Shown: positions 18,110 to 26,906 of the stretch, in pieces
Layout of the letters: each line of letters opens with the position of its first letter
Numbering within the stretch: position 1 is the first letter of the stretch
Origin: Pseudomonas anuradhapurensis
GTDB taxonomy: Bacteria > Pseudomonadota > Gammaproteobacteria > Pseudomonadales > Pseudomonadaceae
DNA: 64,000 nt
Reading direction: 5' to 3'
NCBI RefSeq assembly: GCF_014269225.2
Contig: NZ_CP077097.1
Location: forward strand, 4,289,001-4,353,000
Notes under the pieces: generated by a model
The model's database searches: none
Seen by the model: the letters and a program-made list of their open reading frames with translations, nothing else
Told to the model about the DNA's origin: nothing
Program-made: the position numbers and the translations under genes

Positions 18110-19984
18110 ATGAACAAAAGCCTTCGTTTCAGCCACAAGATCCTTTTGGCCGCATCACTGATCGTGATCCTCGCCTTCAGCCTTTTCACGCTCTACAACG
18201 ATTACCTCCAGCGTAATGCGATCCGCGCAGACCTGGAAAACTATCTGGCTGAAATGGGCGATTCCACTTCGACCAATATCCGCAACCTGTTCGACGGCCG
18301 TATCAAGCTGGTGGAAAACCTGGCACAGAACATCGCCCAGGAGCCGGCCAGCTCCGACACCCTGCTGGGCCAGAACGCCCTTATTTCCAGCTTCCTCACG
18401 GTCTACGCGGGCAAGGTCGATGGCGGCTTCAGCGTGCGCCCCGATACGAAGATGCCGGACGGTTACGACCCGCGCACCCGCCCCTGGTACAAAGACGGCA
18501 TGAATGCCACCGGCACCATCCTGACCGAGCCGTATATCGACATGGCCACCAACAAGATGGTCATCGGCATCATCAGCAAGATCGCCGGCAATGTCGGGGT
18601 AGTCGGTGGCGACCTGGCCCTCGACGGCCTGGTGCAGATCATCAACTCGCTGAACTTCGGCGGCATGGGCTACGCCTTCCTGGTCAACGACCAGGGCAAG
18701 ATCCTGGTGCACCCGGACAAAGACCTGGTGATGAAGTCGCTGTCGGACCTGTTCCCGCAGCACACGCCGAAACTGACCGGTGAGCTGACCGAAGTGCAGA
18801 GCGATGGCCAGACCCGCCTGCTGACCTTCACCCCGATCACCGGGCTGCCGTCGGCCAACTGGTACATCGGCCTGTCGGTGGACAAGGACAAGGCCTTCTC
18901 GATGCTCAGCACCTTCCGCACCTCGGCCGTGATCGCCACGCTGGTGGCGGTGGTGATCATCATCGGCCTGCTCGGCCTGCTGATCCGTGTGCTGATGCAG
19001 CCGCTGCACACCATGACCCGCGCCATGGAGGACATCGCCGAAGGTGAAGGCGACCTGACCAAGCGCCTGCGTATCCACAACCACGACGAATTCGGCATCC
19101 TGGGCAGCGCCTTCAACCGTTTCGTCGAGCGTATCCACAGTTCGATCCGCGAAGTGTCGTCGGCCACCGAGCAGGTCAACGAAGTGGCCCTGCGAGTGAT
19201 CAGCGCCTCCAACTCGTCCATGACCAATTCCGACGAGCAGGCCAACCGCACCAACAGCGTGGCCGCGGCCATCAACGAACTGGGCGCCGCGGCCCAGGAA
19301 ATTGCCGGCAACGCCGCCCAGGCCTCGCAGCACGCCAGCTCGGCGCGGCTGCTGGCCGAAGAAGGGCAACAGGTGGTCGAGCGCAACATTGCGGCGATGA
19401 ACCGCCTGTCCGACCTGATCGTCACCTCCAGCGCGCACATCGAGACGCTGAACAGCAAGACCGTCAACATCGGCCAGATCCTCGAAGTGATCACCAGCAT
19501 TTCCCAGCAGACCAACCTGCTGGCCCTCAACGCGGCCATCGAAGCGGCCCGTGCCGGTGAGGCCGGGCGCGGGTTTGCCGTGGTCGCCGACGAGGTGCGC
19601 AACCTGGCCCACCGCACCCAGGAATCGGCGCAGCAGGTGCAGACCATGATCGAAGAGCTGCAAGTCGGCGCCCGCGAGTCGGTCGAGACCATGGACCAGA
19701 GCCAACGCCACAGCCAGGACAGCATGCAGATCGCCAACCAGGCCGGCGAACGCCTGGACAGCGTTACCGTGCGCATCGGCGAAATCGACGGGATGAACCA
19801 GTCGGTGGCCACCGCCACCGAAGAGCAGACCGCCGTGGTCGAAGCGATCAACATGGACATCAACGAAATCAACATGCTCAACCAGGAGGGCGTGGAGAAC
19901 CTGCAGGCCACCCTGCGCGCCTGTTCCGACCTGGAGCAACAGGCCAGCCGCCTGAAGCACCTGGTGGGCAGCTTCCGTATCTGA
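18110..19984 (+). CDS. mcpG: Methyl-accepting chemotaxis protein with dCache domain (McpG-like)
   Basis: 624 aa from ATG 18110. TM1 is about residues 10-30, followed by a periplasmic dCache_1 domain to about 280, TM2 (about 275-300), HAMP and an MCP signalling domain. The amino-acid-binding pattern is visible as R124, W126, Y127, then Y142, D144 and D168. The cytoplasmic tip has the invariant [25 protein letters not shown] stretch. By recall, KT2440 McpG (PP_1371) sits at the same place beside the pit and GT genes and senses GABA; that ligand is inferred here. No C-terminal CheR-tethering pentapeptide is seen. Confidence 0.88.
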   Translation: MNKSLRFSHKILLAASLIVILAFSLFTLYNDYLQRNAIRADLENYLAEMGDSTSTNIRNLFDGRIKLVENLAQNIAQEPASSDTLLGQNALISSFLTVYAGKVDGGFSVRPDTKMPDGYDPRTRPWYKDGMNATGTILTEPYIDMATNKMVIGIISKIAGNVGVVGGDLALDGLVQIINSLNFGGMGYAFLVNDQGKILVHPDKDLVMKSLSDLFPQHTPKLTGELTEVQSDGQTRLLTFTPITGLPSANWYIGLSVDKDKAFSMLSTFRTSAVIATLVAVVIIIGLLGLLIRVLMQPLHTMTRAMEDIAEGEGDLTKRLRIHNHDEFGILGSAFNRFVERIHSSIREVSSATEQVNEVALRVISASNSSMTNSDEQANRTNSVAAAINELGAAAQEIAGNAAQASQHASSARLLAEEGQQVVERNIAAMNRLSDLIVTSSAHIETLNSKTVNIGQILEVITSISQQTNLLALNAAIEAARAGEAGRGFAVVADEVRNLAHRTQESAQQVQTMIEELQVGARESVETMDQSQRHSQDSMQIANQAGERLDSVTVRIGEIDGMNQSVATATEEQTAVVEAINMDINEINMLNQEGVENLQATLRACSDLEQQASRLKHLVGSFRI

Positions 19985-19997
19985 CCCAGGACCGCGT

Positions 19998-20021
19998 CGG
20001 CTTCTTCGCGGGCACGCCCGT
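19998..20021. repeat. Single partial REP unit
   Basis: CGGCTTCTTCGCGGGCACGC followed by CCGT, 14 bp after the chemoreceptor stop codon. It has no inverted partner within the 175-bp spacer, which otherwise shows only the ribosome site of the next gene. Confidence 0.55.
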
Positions 20022-20159
20022 GAATGAGCCGACACCGCTCCCCGCCTTATCCCGCCCAACCCCGATCGAACAAACTATCCTTCTGATAGGTCAACTTTAA
20101 GGCGCGTCATCGCCGGCCCTTTACCGCCGGATGACAGACCCGAAGACGATCCCGGAGGG

Positions 20160-21281
20160 ATGCTGATCGTGCACATCGCCGACATCACCATGTTCTACGC
20201 CCCCGCCAGCGGCGGCGTACGTACCTATCTTGATGCCAAACACCACCGCCTCGACGCCATCCACGGCGTGCGCCACAGCCTGCTGATACCCGGCGCCAGC
20301 GCGCAACATGCCGATGGCATCTACCAGGTGCCCGCACCGCCGCTGCCATTCGGCAACGGCTACCGCTTCCCGGTACGCCTGGCCCCTTGGTGCAACGTAC
20401 TGCGCAAGCTCAAGCCTGACCTGATCGAAGTCGGCGACCCCTACCTCACTGCCTGGGCTGCGCTGGAAGCAAGGCGCCAGTTGAATGTGCCGGTGATCGG
20501 TTTCTACCATTCCGACCTGCCACTGCTGGTCAGCAACCGCATGGGCAACTGGTTCACGCCCAATGTCGAAGCTTACGTCAGCAAGTTGTATGGCAATTTC
20601 GACCGGGTCCTGGCGCCCAGCCAGGTCATGGCCGACAAACTGCGCCGGCTGGGCGTGCGGGACGTGCACGTGCAGCGCCTGGGCGTCGACCTGGGCACCT
20701 TCCACCCCAGCCGACGGGACCCGCAGCTGCGTGCCGAACTGGGCATTGCCGACACCAGCCGGTTGCTGATCTATGCCGGCCGTGGCTCGCGGGAAAAGAA
20801 CCTGCCGGTACTGCTCGACTGCATGCAGCACCTTGGCCGCCCTTACCACCTTTTGCTGGTGGGCTCGAACATGCCGGCCAACGTGCCGCAGAACGTCAGC
20901 GTGATCGACCACTTCTGCCCTGCCCCGGAAGTCGCCAGGCTGATGGCCAGCGCTGACCTGCTGGTGCATGCCGGCGACCAGGAAACCTTCGGCCTGGTCA
21001 TTCTCGAAGCCATGGCCAGCGCCACCCCGGTGGTGGCCGTGCGCGCCGGTGCATTCGGCGAGATCGTCAACGAACACTGCGGGCGCCTGTGCCGGCCGAA
21101 CGATGGCCAGGCCATGGCGGACGCCGTGCGCGAGGCGTTCGAGGCCGGCGTACGCAAACTGGGGGCACAGGCCCGCCGCCATGTCGAACAGCATTACTCC
21201 TGGGACAACGTGGTGGCCGGCCTGCTGCAGCACTACCAGGCCGTGCTCGGCCACCAGCCGCAGGCTCGCGCCCATGCTTGA
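20160..21281 (+). CDS. GT4-family glycosyltransferase
   Basis: 373 aa GT-B fold. It has the N-terminal YAPASGGVRTYLDAK segment and a C-terminal Glycos_transf_1 domain with AGRGSREKNLPVLLD and the EX7E motif (E in DQETFGLVILEAMA). It probably transfers a sugar from a nucleotide donor to a lipid or glycan acceptor at the inner membrane. The start is uncertain: ATG 20160 is almost on top of GGAGGG (20153-20158), whereas GTG 20169 has ideal spacing. It overlaps the next gene by 8 nt. It is first of a three-gene operon of unknown product. Confidence 0.85.
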   Translation: MLIVHIADITMFYAPASGGVRTYLDAKHHRLDAIHGVRHSLLIPGASAQHADGIYQVPAPPLPFGNGYRFPVRLAPWCNVLRKLKPDLIEVGDPYLTAWAALEARRQLNVPVIGFYHSDLPLLVSNRMGNWFTPNVEAYVSKLYGNFDRVLAPSQVMADKLRRLGVRDVHVQRLGVDLGTFHPSRRDPQLRAELGIADTSRLLIYAGRGSREKNLPVLLDCMQHLGRPYHLLLVGSNMPANVPQNVSVIDHFCPAPEVARLMASADLLVHAGDQETFGLVILEAMASATPVVAVRAGAFGEIVNEHCGRLCRPNDGQAMADAVREAFEAGVRKLGAQARRHVEQHYSWDNVVAGLLQHYQAVLGHQPQARAHA

Positions 21282-22038
21282 GCCATTGCCAGGTGCGCGC
21301 AGCCTGATGCTGGTGCTGCACGATGTGGCCCCCGAGACCTGGCCGGACTACCAACCCTTCGTCCAGGCAGTCGACGCCATCGGCGGCGTGCCCATGACCT
21401 GGCTGGTGGTACCGGACTTTCACCAGCGCAACCCCCTGCTGCGCTCGCCCGCCTTCTGCCGTCTGCTCGAACGGCGCCTGGCACAAGGCGACGAGTTGGC
21501 GCTGCACGGCTATTACCATGCCGATGACGGCCCGCCGCCGCGTACGCCCGGCGAGTACTTCATGCGCCGCATCTATACCCATGAAGGCGAGTTCTACGCA
21601 CTCGACCAGCAACAGGCACTGCAACGCCTGCAGCACGGCCTGGCCGTGTTCGGCCAGCAGGGTTGGCCAGTGGCCGGCTTTGTCGCACCCGCCTGGCTGA
21701 TGAGCGAAGGTACCCGCCAGGCCTTGCGTCAACTGCCGCTGCGCTACACCAGCACGCCGCAGCACCTGTATCGCTTGCCGGAGTTCACCGCGGTCGAGGC
21801 CCCAGGCCTGGTCTGGAGTGCCCGCAGCGCCTGGCGCCGCGGCCTGTCACGGTGGGTCTGCGACTGGCAATGCCGGCGTTGGCGCGAGGCCGAAACCCTG
21901 CGCCTGGGCCTGCACCCGGTGGACATGCGCCATCGCAGCTCCCGCGACTACTGGTTGAACACCTTGCGCAACCTCCTGGCCCAGGGCCGCGAACCTCTGA
22001 CCAAGTCGGCCTGGCTGGACCGCAAGGTCGGCGCATGA
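21274..22038 (+). CDS. DUF2334 polysaccharide deacetylase-like protein
   Basis: 254 aa from ATG 21274, inside the end of the GT gene. The NodB-like barrel is shown by SLMLVLHDVAPETW (His-Asp near the start) and DELALHGYYHADD (HxxxH-like metal site), plus GFVAPAWLMS. DUF2334 proteins resemble carbohydrate esterases that remove N-acetyl groups. There is no signal peptide, so it should act in the cytoplasm, perhaps on the lipid-linked product of the upstream glycosyltransferase, as PIG-L and NodB-like enzymes do. The stop overlaps the next start (ATGA). Confidence 0.8.
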   Translation: MLEPLPGARSLMLVLHDVAPETWPDYQPFVQAVDAIGGVPMTWLVVPDFHQRNPLLRSPAFCRLLERRLAQGDELALHGYYHADDGPPPRTPGEYFMRRIYTHEGEFYALDQQQALQRLQHGLAVFGQQGWPVAGFVAPAWLMSEGTRQALRQLPLRYTSTPQHLYRLPEFTAVEAPGLVWSARSAWRRGLSRWVCDWQCRRWREAETLRLGLHPVDMRHRSSRDYWLNTLRNLLAQGREPLTKSAWLDRKVGA

Positions 22039-23030
22039 ACCGCCTGGCATGGCTGGGCCTGGCCCTGCTCGGCGCGGTGCTGGTGCCGGCCTTGCTCGGT
22101 GGCAGCGGGCTGCTGCCAAGGCTGCAACGCTTCGATCCGAGCTTGCTGCTGACCCTGTTTGGCATGATCCTGCTGTGCTGGGTGATCAATACCCTTCGCC
22201 TGCGCCTGCTGCTCGGCCAGCAAGGTGCAAGGCTCGGGCGCCTGCGCAGCCTGGGTGTGGTGATGGCCACCGAGTTCGCCATCTGCACTACGCCCGGCGG
22301 CAGCGGTGGCCCGTTGGCGCTGATGGCCCTGCTGGCCCGCGACCGTATCGGCCCGGCGCGCAGCGGCGCGGTTTTCGCCATGGACCAGTTGAACGACCTG
22401 GTGTTCTTCTTCTGCGCCATGCTGGCGATTGCCGGCTACGCCTTGTTCCACAGCCTGGGGCGTAGCCAGCAAGGCATGCTACTGGGCAGCGCGTTGCTCC
22501 TGTGCACGGCCCTGGCCGGGGTGCTTGGGCTGTTGCGCTACCGGCGCACGGTGATGCGCCTGAATGGCCGCCTGTTGCGCCGCCTGGGCATGAGCCCGCA
22601 GCGCAAACGCCGCTGGGCGCGCAAACTGCTGCACTTCATCGATGCCCTGGCGCAAACCTGGCGCCTGCCGAAACGCACGCTGATCCTGGTTTTCACCCTC
22701 ACCTGCGTGCACTGGGGGCTGCGCTACAGCGTGTTGTACCTGGTGTTGCAGGGGCTGGGGGTGAACCTGGCGTGGATACCCAGCTTTCTGGTGCAGATGC
22801 TGTCGCTCAGCGCTGGCCAGTTCAGCCTGCTGCCGGGCGGTGCCGGTGCCGCCGAGCTGACCTCGGCGAGCCTGCTGACACCCTTGGTGGGCAGCTCGAC
22901 CGCGGCGGCGGCGATCGTGATATGGCGGGCGGTTACCTACTACTTCTACCTGTTGGCGGGTGGGCCGGTATTCGTGTTTCTGCTGGCGCGGCCGTTGCTG
23001 GAGCGCTGGCGGCGGCGTCAGCTTGGTTGA
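22035..23030 (+). CDS. UPF0104 / lysylphosphatidylglycerol synthase-type membrane protein
   Basis: 331 aa with about eight transmembrane helices. The LPG_synthase_TM (AglD2) family pattern is present: EFAICTTPGGSGGPLALM and, near the C-terminus, FSLLPGGAGAAELTSASLL. Members are flippase or synthase domains; this protein has no soluble aminoacyltransferase domain, so it is not an MprF. As third gene of the GT4-deacetylase operon it is a plausible transporter of a glycolipid intermediate (inference). Its 3' end overlaps a small opposite-strand gene. Confidence 0.82.
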   Translation: MNRLAWLGLALLGAVLVPALLGGSGLLPRLQRFDPSLLLTLFGMILLCWVINTLRLRLLLGQQGARLGRLRSLGVVMATEFAICTTPGGSGGPLALMALLARDRIGPARSGAVFAMDQLNDLVFFFCAMLAIAGYALFHSLGRSQQGMLLGSALLLCTALAGVLGLLRYRRTVMRLNGRLLRRLGMSPQRKRRWARKLLHFIDALAQTWRLPKRTLILVFTLTCVHWGLRYSVLYLVLQGLGVNLAWIPSFLVQMLSLSAGQFSLLPGGAGAAELTSASLLTPLVGSSTAAAAIVIWRAVTYYFYLLAGGPVFVFLLARPLLERWRRRQLG

Positions 23031-23169
23031 GCTGCTGCCAGAGTTCGGCGGCGCCGGGGAACTCGGTGCCGTCGGTATCGGCCAGGGCTGCGGGGTCGTA
23101 GCGGGCCAGGCAGCCTTCGCCGAGGGTCGGTGGGGCGGCGGCGGTGGGTTGGTTGCGCTGCTTGGTCAT
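22933..23169 (-). CDS. Possible small hypothetical protein (78 aa)
   Basis: ATG 23169 has a strong ribosome site, CCTGGAGGG, 7 nt upstream. The protein starts MTKQRNQPTAAAPPTLGEGC, has an acidic middle (ALADTDGTEFPGAAELWQQL) and a low-complexity Ala/Pro C-terminus. No family is recognised. The last 98 bp overlap the 3' end of the UPF0104 gene on the other strand, which may explain the low-complexity tail. The N-terminal half lies in otherwise empty sequence, which favours a real gene. Confidence 0.45.
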   Translation of the reverse strand: MTKQRNQPTAAAPPTLGEGCLARYDPAALADTDGTEFPGAAELWQQLNQADAAASAPATAAPAETRIPAHPPTGRSSR

Positions 23170-23191
23170 TGATGTTCCCTCCAGGATTAGC

Positions 23192-23312
23192 GGGGGCGCG
23201 TTGCGCCCCATCGCGACACAAGGCCGCTCCTGCAAGAAATCGCGTTCCGCCATTGCGTCGCGCATCTCTTGCAGGAGCGGCCTTGTGTGGCGATGGGCTG
23301 CAAAGCAGCCCC
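23192..23312. repeat. REPIN, GCAGGAGCGGCCTTGTGTCG family
   Basis: Left arm 23192-23237 (GGGGCGC...CGACACAAGGCCGCTCCTGC) and right arm 23266-23312 (TCTTGCAGGAGCGGCCTTGT...AGCAGCCCC) are inverted copies with a 28-nt spacer. Confidence 0.85.
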
Positions 23313-23337
23313 AGGGTATCCCGACAACCCAGTTGTC

Positions 23338-24189
23338 TCAGTCGAATACCACGGTCTTGTTGCCATGCACCAGCACGCGGTCTTCCAGGTGATAGCGCAG
23401 GCCACGGGCCAACACCATCTTTTCCACGTCACGGCCAAAGCGAACCATGTCATCGATGCTGTCGGCATGGCTGACGCGCACCACGTCCTGTTCGATGATC
23501 GGGCCAGCATCGAGCTCCTCGGTGACGTAGTGGCAGGTCGCGCCGATCAGCTTGACGCCGCGCAGCGCAGCCTGGTGGTAAGGCTTGGCGCCGACGAACG
23601 ACGGCAGGAAGCTGTGGTGGATGTTGATCACCTTCTCGGCATAGTCCTGGCACAGTTGCGGCGGCAGGATCTGCATGTAGCGAGCCAGCACCACCACATC
23701 GGCAGCGTGCTCCTGCACCAGGCGCGACACTTCGGCGAATGCCGGGGCCTTGTCCTTGGGGTCGACCGGTACATGGAAGAACGGAATGCCATGCCATTCG
23801 ACCATGCTGCGCAGGTCGTTATGGTTGGAGATTACACAGGGGATCTCGCAGTCCAGTTCATCGGTGTGCCAGCGGTGCAGCAGGTCGGCCAGGCAGTGCG
23901 ATTCGCGGCTGGCCATCAGCACCACGCGCTTTTTCTGCGCCGAGTCGGTAATCCGCCAGGTCATGGAGAATTCTTCGGCGATCGGCGCAAACGCTTCGCG
24001 GAAGGCCTCGATACCGAACGGCAGCGATTCGGCGCGAATTTCATGACGCATGAAGAACCAGCCACTCTGCTCATCGGAGTGATGGCTGGCTTCGTTGATC
24101 CAGCCATTGTACAAGGCCAGGAAATTACTGACTTTCGCCACGATGCCAACACGGTCGGGGCAGGCGATCACCAGACGATAGGTGCGCAT
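23338..24189 (-). CDS. purU: Formyltetrahydrofolate deformylase PurU
   Basis: 283 aa from ATG 24189 (MRTYRLVIACPDRVGIVAK); the longer open frame is ignored because ACT-domain homology starts here. The N-terminal ACT domain (1-80) is followed by a formyltransferase-fold domain with INIHHSFLPSF and TCHYVTEELDAGPII, which hold the catalytic Asn/His/Asp. It hydrolyses 10-formyl-THF to THF and formate, balancing one-carbon pools. It is divergent from turA. Pseudomonas genomes carry several purU copies; which paralogue this is cannot be told. Confidence 0.94.
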   Translation of the reverse strand: MRTYRLVIACPDRVGIVAKVSNFLALYNGWINEASHHSDEQSGWFFMRHEIRAESLPFGIEAFREAFAPIAEEFSMTWRITDSAQKKRVVLMASRESHCLADLLHRWHTDELDCEIPCVISNHNDLRSMVEWHGIPFFHVPVDPKDKAPAFAEVSRLVQEHAADVVVLARYMQILPPQLCQDYAEKVINIHHSFLPSFVGAKPYHQAALRGVKLIGATCHYVTEELDAGPIIEQDVVRVSHADSIDDMVRFGRDVEKMVLARGLRYHLEDRVLVHGNKTVVFD

Positions 24190-24404
24190 GAATGAGACTC
24201 CAGAACTTCGCAAAGGCGCCCATTCTAGCGGCCCGCCAGCAAAAACGCAGTATTGATCGCAGCCGCCCGGGATTGTGAGCCTTGCCCTGCGCGCTGTGCA
24301 CAGCATCTGACAGACAGGACAAATGCAGGGGTTAAATGTAAATTTTTGTTCACCTAGAGAAATGTTGTCACAGCTTAATTAACAGTTAACCGCCCAATAA
24401 TATA

Positions 24405-24433
24405 TTTACTTGAGCGGATCGCCTGTCTATTAT
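24405..24433 (+). promoter_or_regulatory. Promoter of turA/mvaT in an AT-rich intergenic region
   Basis: TTTACT (24405-24410), 17-bp spacer, TATTAT (24428-24433). The flanking 24320-24410 region is unusually AT-rich for this genome, with TTAATTAA-type tracts. That could be a self-binding site for the AT-hook-like MvaT protein (inference). Confidence 0.65.
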
Positions 24434-24472
24434 TGGCCCACACATTTCTGAACACGCATTAAGGAACACTCC

Positions 24473-24850
24473 ATGTCCCTGATCAACGAATACCGCGCCA
24501 CCGAAGAAGCCATCAAGGAACTTCAAGCTCGCCTGGCCAATCTGTCGCAGGATGACAAGCTGAAGAAAGAACTGGAGTTCGAAGGCAAACTGCGCAACCT
24601 GATGGGCGAATACTCCAAGTCGCTGCGCGACGTGATTGCCCTGCTCGACCCCGATTCGAAACTGAGCAAAGCGCCTCGCGGTGCCGTCAAGACTACCGCC
24701 ACCAAGCGTGCGCGCAAGGTCAAGCAATACAAGAACCCACACAACAATGAAGTGATTGAAACCAAAGGCGGCAACCACAAGACCCTGAAAGAGTGGAAAG
24801 CCAAATGGGGTGGCGATGTGGTTGAAAGCTGGGCGACCCTGCTGGACTGA
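24473..24850 (+). CDS. turA: H-NS-family xenogeneic silencer TurA/MvaT
   Basis: 125 aa, typical MvaT size. The N-terminal coiled-coil oligomerisation region is MSLINEYRATEEAIKELQ... and the C-terminal DNA-binding domain has the MvaT AT-pincer region KVKQYKNPHNNEVIETKGGNHKTLKEWKAKWG. It binds AT-rich DNA and silences horizontally acquired genes. By recall, KT2440 TurA (PP_1366) is next to purU, as here. AAGGA lies upstream of the ATG and a strong terminator follows. Confidence 0.93.
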   Translation: MSLINEYRATEEAIKELQARLANLSQDDKLKKELEFEGKLRNLMGEYSKSLRDVIALLDPDSKLSKAPRGAVKTTATKRARKVKQYKNPHNNEVIETKGGNHKTLKEWKAKWGGDVVESWATLLD

Positions 24851-24885
24851 TTGTCCATCTACGCTTATTGCTTATCGCAGCAACA

Positions 24886-24912
24886 ACGCCGGCACCCTGC
24901 CGGCGTTTTTGT
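24886..24912 (+). terminator. Terminator after turA
   Basis: ACGCCGGCA (24886-24894), loop CCC, TGCCGGCGT (24898-24906), then TTTTG. It separates turA from the convergent sbcB. Confidence 0.88.
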
Positions 24913-24934
24913 TTGCCTGTGTTTTCCCTGGTAC

Positions 24935-26368
24935 TCAGCCAATGGCAAACCTGGCCTGCAACTGCCGGGCGTGCTCATGCCAGGCCTCCAGCACACGCCG
25001 CCCCGCCTCGTCAGCGCCCGCCCAGGCCTGCTGGCGCGCCTGCTCGAAGTCGCCCAGGGTATTCGGCGCGCCCCATTTCGGGTCGCTCAGGCGCTGCTGG
25101 CAGAAGCTGAACCAGCGTTGCCGCTCTTCGCTGCTCAAGGTGTCGGGGAAGTTGCGCGCCCGGTAGCGGAACAACAATTCCGGCAAGCGCGGGTCGTCGA
25201 ACATCCAGTGCCCACGGCCCAATTGCGCAGGCTCCAGCGCACGAACTTGCTCGCATAAGCGGCGGTCACGGTCGCCGAAAAATCCTTCATACAACTGTTG
25301 TTCCGGGTCATCGTTCGGGGCGAAGTCTTCCTGGCCGTAGATGTGTTCCAGTTTGTCTTGCCATTGCAACTGTTGCCTGGCCAGTTCTTCGCCGCGCAAT
25401 TGCAACGAGGCCAAGTCCAGGCCCAGCCGTTGTTGATCGGCCGGGCGCAGTACCGACAGTGGTGCCAGTACCGGGCAGCGGTTGATCTGCACCAGTTTCA
25501 ACGGCACGGGTAGTTCACCCTCGGCCAGTTGTTCATGGCGGGTATACAAGCGCTGGCGTAGAACTTCAGCACTTTCCCGTATTAAAGGTAGGGTTTCCTG
25601 ATGCAAGTCGCAGACAACCAGCGCATTGCGATTACGCGGGTGCCACGCCAGTGGCAAAACGACACCCAGGTAGTTGCGGGCCGCTGAAAAGCGCCCGGAT
25701 ATATGTACCAGCGGTTGCAGCAAACGGACCTGTTCCATGACTTTATGCTTGCTGCGCAACTGGAACAGCCATTCATACAACTTCGGCTGTTTCTGGCGTA
25801 TCAGACGGGCCAGGGCGATGGTTGCCCGCACGTCGGAAAGTGCTTCGTGGGCATGACCGTGGTCGATGCCATTGGCCTTGCTCAGCAGTTCCAGGCGCAG
25901 GCTGACACGCCCGTCCTGCTGCGGCCATTCGATACCGTCAGGGCGCAGGGCATACGCCGTGCGCACGATGTCGATGAGGTCCCAGCGGCTGTTGCCGCCC
26001 TGCCATTCACGGCCATAGGGGTCGAAGAAGTTGCGGTACAGGCTGTAGCGGGTCACTTCGTCGTCGAAGCGCAGGGTGTTGTAGCCAGCACCACAGGTGC
26101 CTGGCTGGGCCAGTTGCTCATGCACCCGGGTCATGAATTCGGCTTCGCATAGCCCTTGCTCAGCCAGCTGCTGCGGGGTGATGCCGGTTACCAGGCAGGC
26201 AGCCGGGTGCGGCAGGATGTCGTCGGAGGGCCGGCAATAAAGGCTGATCGGCTCGTCGATTTCATTGAGGTCGAAGTCGGTGCGCACACCGGCCACCTGC
26301 AACGGCCGGTCGCAGCGCGGGTTGATGCCGGTGGTTTCGTAGTCGTGCCAGAAAATGCTGGAGGTCAC
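24935..26368 (-). CDS. sbcB: Exodeoxyribonuclease I SbcB
   Basis: 477 aa, the E. coli ExoI length. The DEDDh nuclease domain is N-terminal: Exo I motif FWHDYETTG (Asp and Glu ligands), Exo II around TLRFDDE, and HEALSDVRAT with the catalytic His/Asp. An SH3-like and a C-terminal helical extension follow (ExoI_C). It degrades single-stranded DNA 3' to 5' in recombination and mismatch repair. The start is GTG 26368, the only start that gives the full Exo I motif; AGGA lies about 9 nt upstream. Confidence 0.95.
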   Translation of the reverse strand: MTSSIFWHDYETTGINPRCDRPLQVAGVRTDFDLNEIDEPISLYCRPSDDILPHPAACLVTGITPQQLAEQGLCEAEFMTRVHEQLAQPGTCGAGYNTLRFDDEVTRYSLYRNFFDPYGREWQGGNSRWDLIDIVRTAYALRPDGIEWPQQDGRVSLRLELLSKANGIDHGHAHEALSDVRATIALARLIRQKQPKLYEWLFQLRSKHKVMEQVRLLQPLVHISGRFSAARNYLGVVLPLAWHPRNRNALVVCDLHQETLPLIRESAEVLRQRLYTRHEQLAEGELPVPLKLVQINRCPVLAPLSVLRPADQQRLGLDLASLQLRGEELARQQLQWQDKLEHIYGQEDFAPNDDPEQQLYEGFFGDRDRRLCEQVRALEPAQLGRGHWMFDDPRLPELLFRYRARNFPDTLSSEERQRWFSFCQQRLSDPKWGAPNTLGDFEQARQQAWAGADEAGRRVLEAWHEHARQLQARFAIG

Positions 26369-26409
26369 GGGGTCGTCCTGTATCGAGGTCGACCGATTCT
26401 AACGCAGCC

Positions 26410-26769
26410 TCAGACCGAAGCGTCGGCGGGAAGAAAACTGAAATAGTCGCGCAACGAAGCGACGAATTCATCGTACTCGCGGGGCGTTTGCAGCAGCATG
26501 AAACCGGAATCGTAATGGCCGGGCGTCTGGTCTTCGCGGCACCACAGGCAACTGGCAGTCAGGTTGACGAACTGATGCCCGCCGCCGAGCAACGGCAAGC
26601 GCAATTGCAATTCGTAGTCGGGCCCTACCAGCACCGGCAGTTGGCTGATCAGCATCAGCCCGTCCTCGGAGGCGTTACCCAACTGGCCGATGAGCTGGCC
26701 GGTAAAGCGATTGAACACCTTGAGAACACAGGGCAGCTGGTGTCGTTCTATGTAGCGCTTGTTGAACAT
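26410..26769 (-). CDS. PilZ-domain protein (c-di-GMP binding)
   Basis: 119 aa from ATG 26769; the 38 residues further upstream in the same frame look non-coding. Both PilZ ligand motifs are intact: RxxxR as R5-YIE-R9 and (D/N)xSxxG as N32-A-S34-ED-G37. It is therefore likely to bind c-di-GMP, with no attached output domain, which makes it an adaptor-type single PilZ protein. Its partner is not evident from the context (sbcB downstream, a lipoprotein upstream). Confidence 0.85.
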   Translation of the reverse strand: MFNKRYIERHQLPCVLKVFNRFTGQLIGQLGNASEDGLMLISQLPVLVGPDYELQLRLPLLGGGHQFVNLTASCLWCREDQTPGHYDSGFMLLQTPREYDEFVASLRDYFSFLPADASV

Positions 26770-26882
26770 GATCGCAGTGCAGTCCGTACCCAGGGGCCAG
26801 GAATACGATGAACTGGCGGTTGTTGTAACAGCTGATTTACAGATTAGCGCAGCGCACGCAGCAAATCCCGTGAAATAAATCA

Positions 26883-26906
26883 CACCTTGGTGTTAACGCC
26901 AAGGTG
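26883..26906 (-). terminator. Possible weak terminator of the lipoprotein gene
   Basis: Stem CACCTTGG (26883-26890) with CCAAGGTG (26899-26906). It overlaps the stop codon and is followed on the minus strand by TGTGATTTATTTC, a poor T-run. Confidence 0.4.

Noticed and set aside
18155..20059. 634-codon frame antisense to the chemoreceptor
   Set aside because: No domain and biased composition. It lies on the opposite strand to a gene with complete dCache, HAMP and MCP motifs.
22479..22712. Small frame antisense to the UPF0104 gene
   Set aside because: Gln/Ala/His-rich shadow of a membrane protein gene, no ribosome site.
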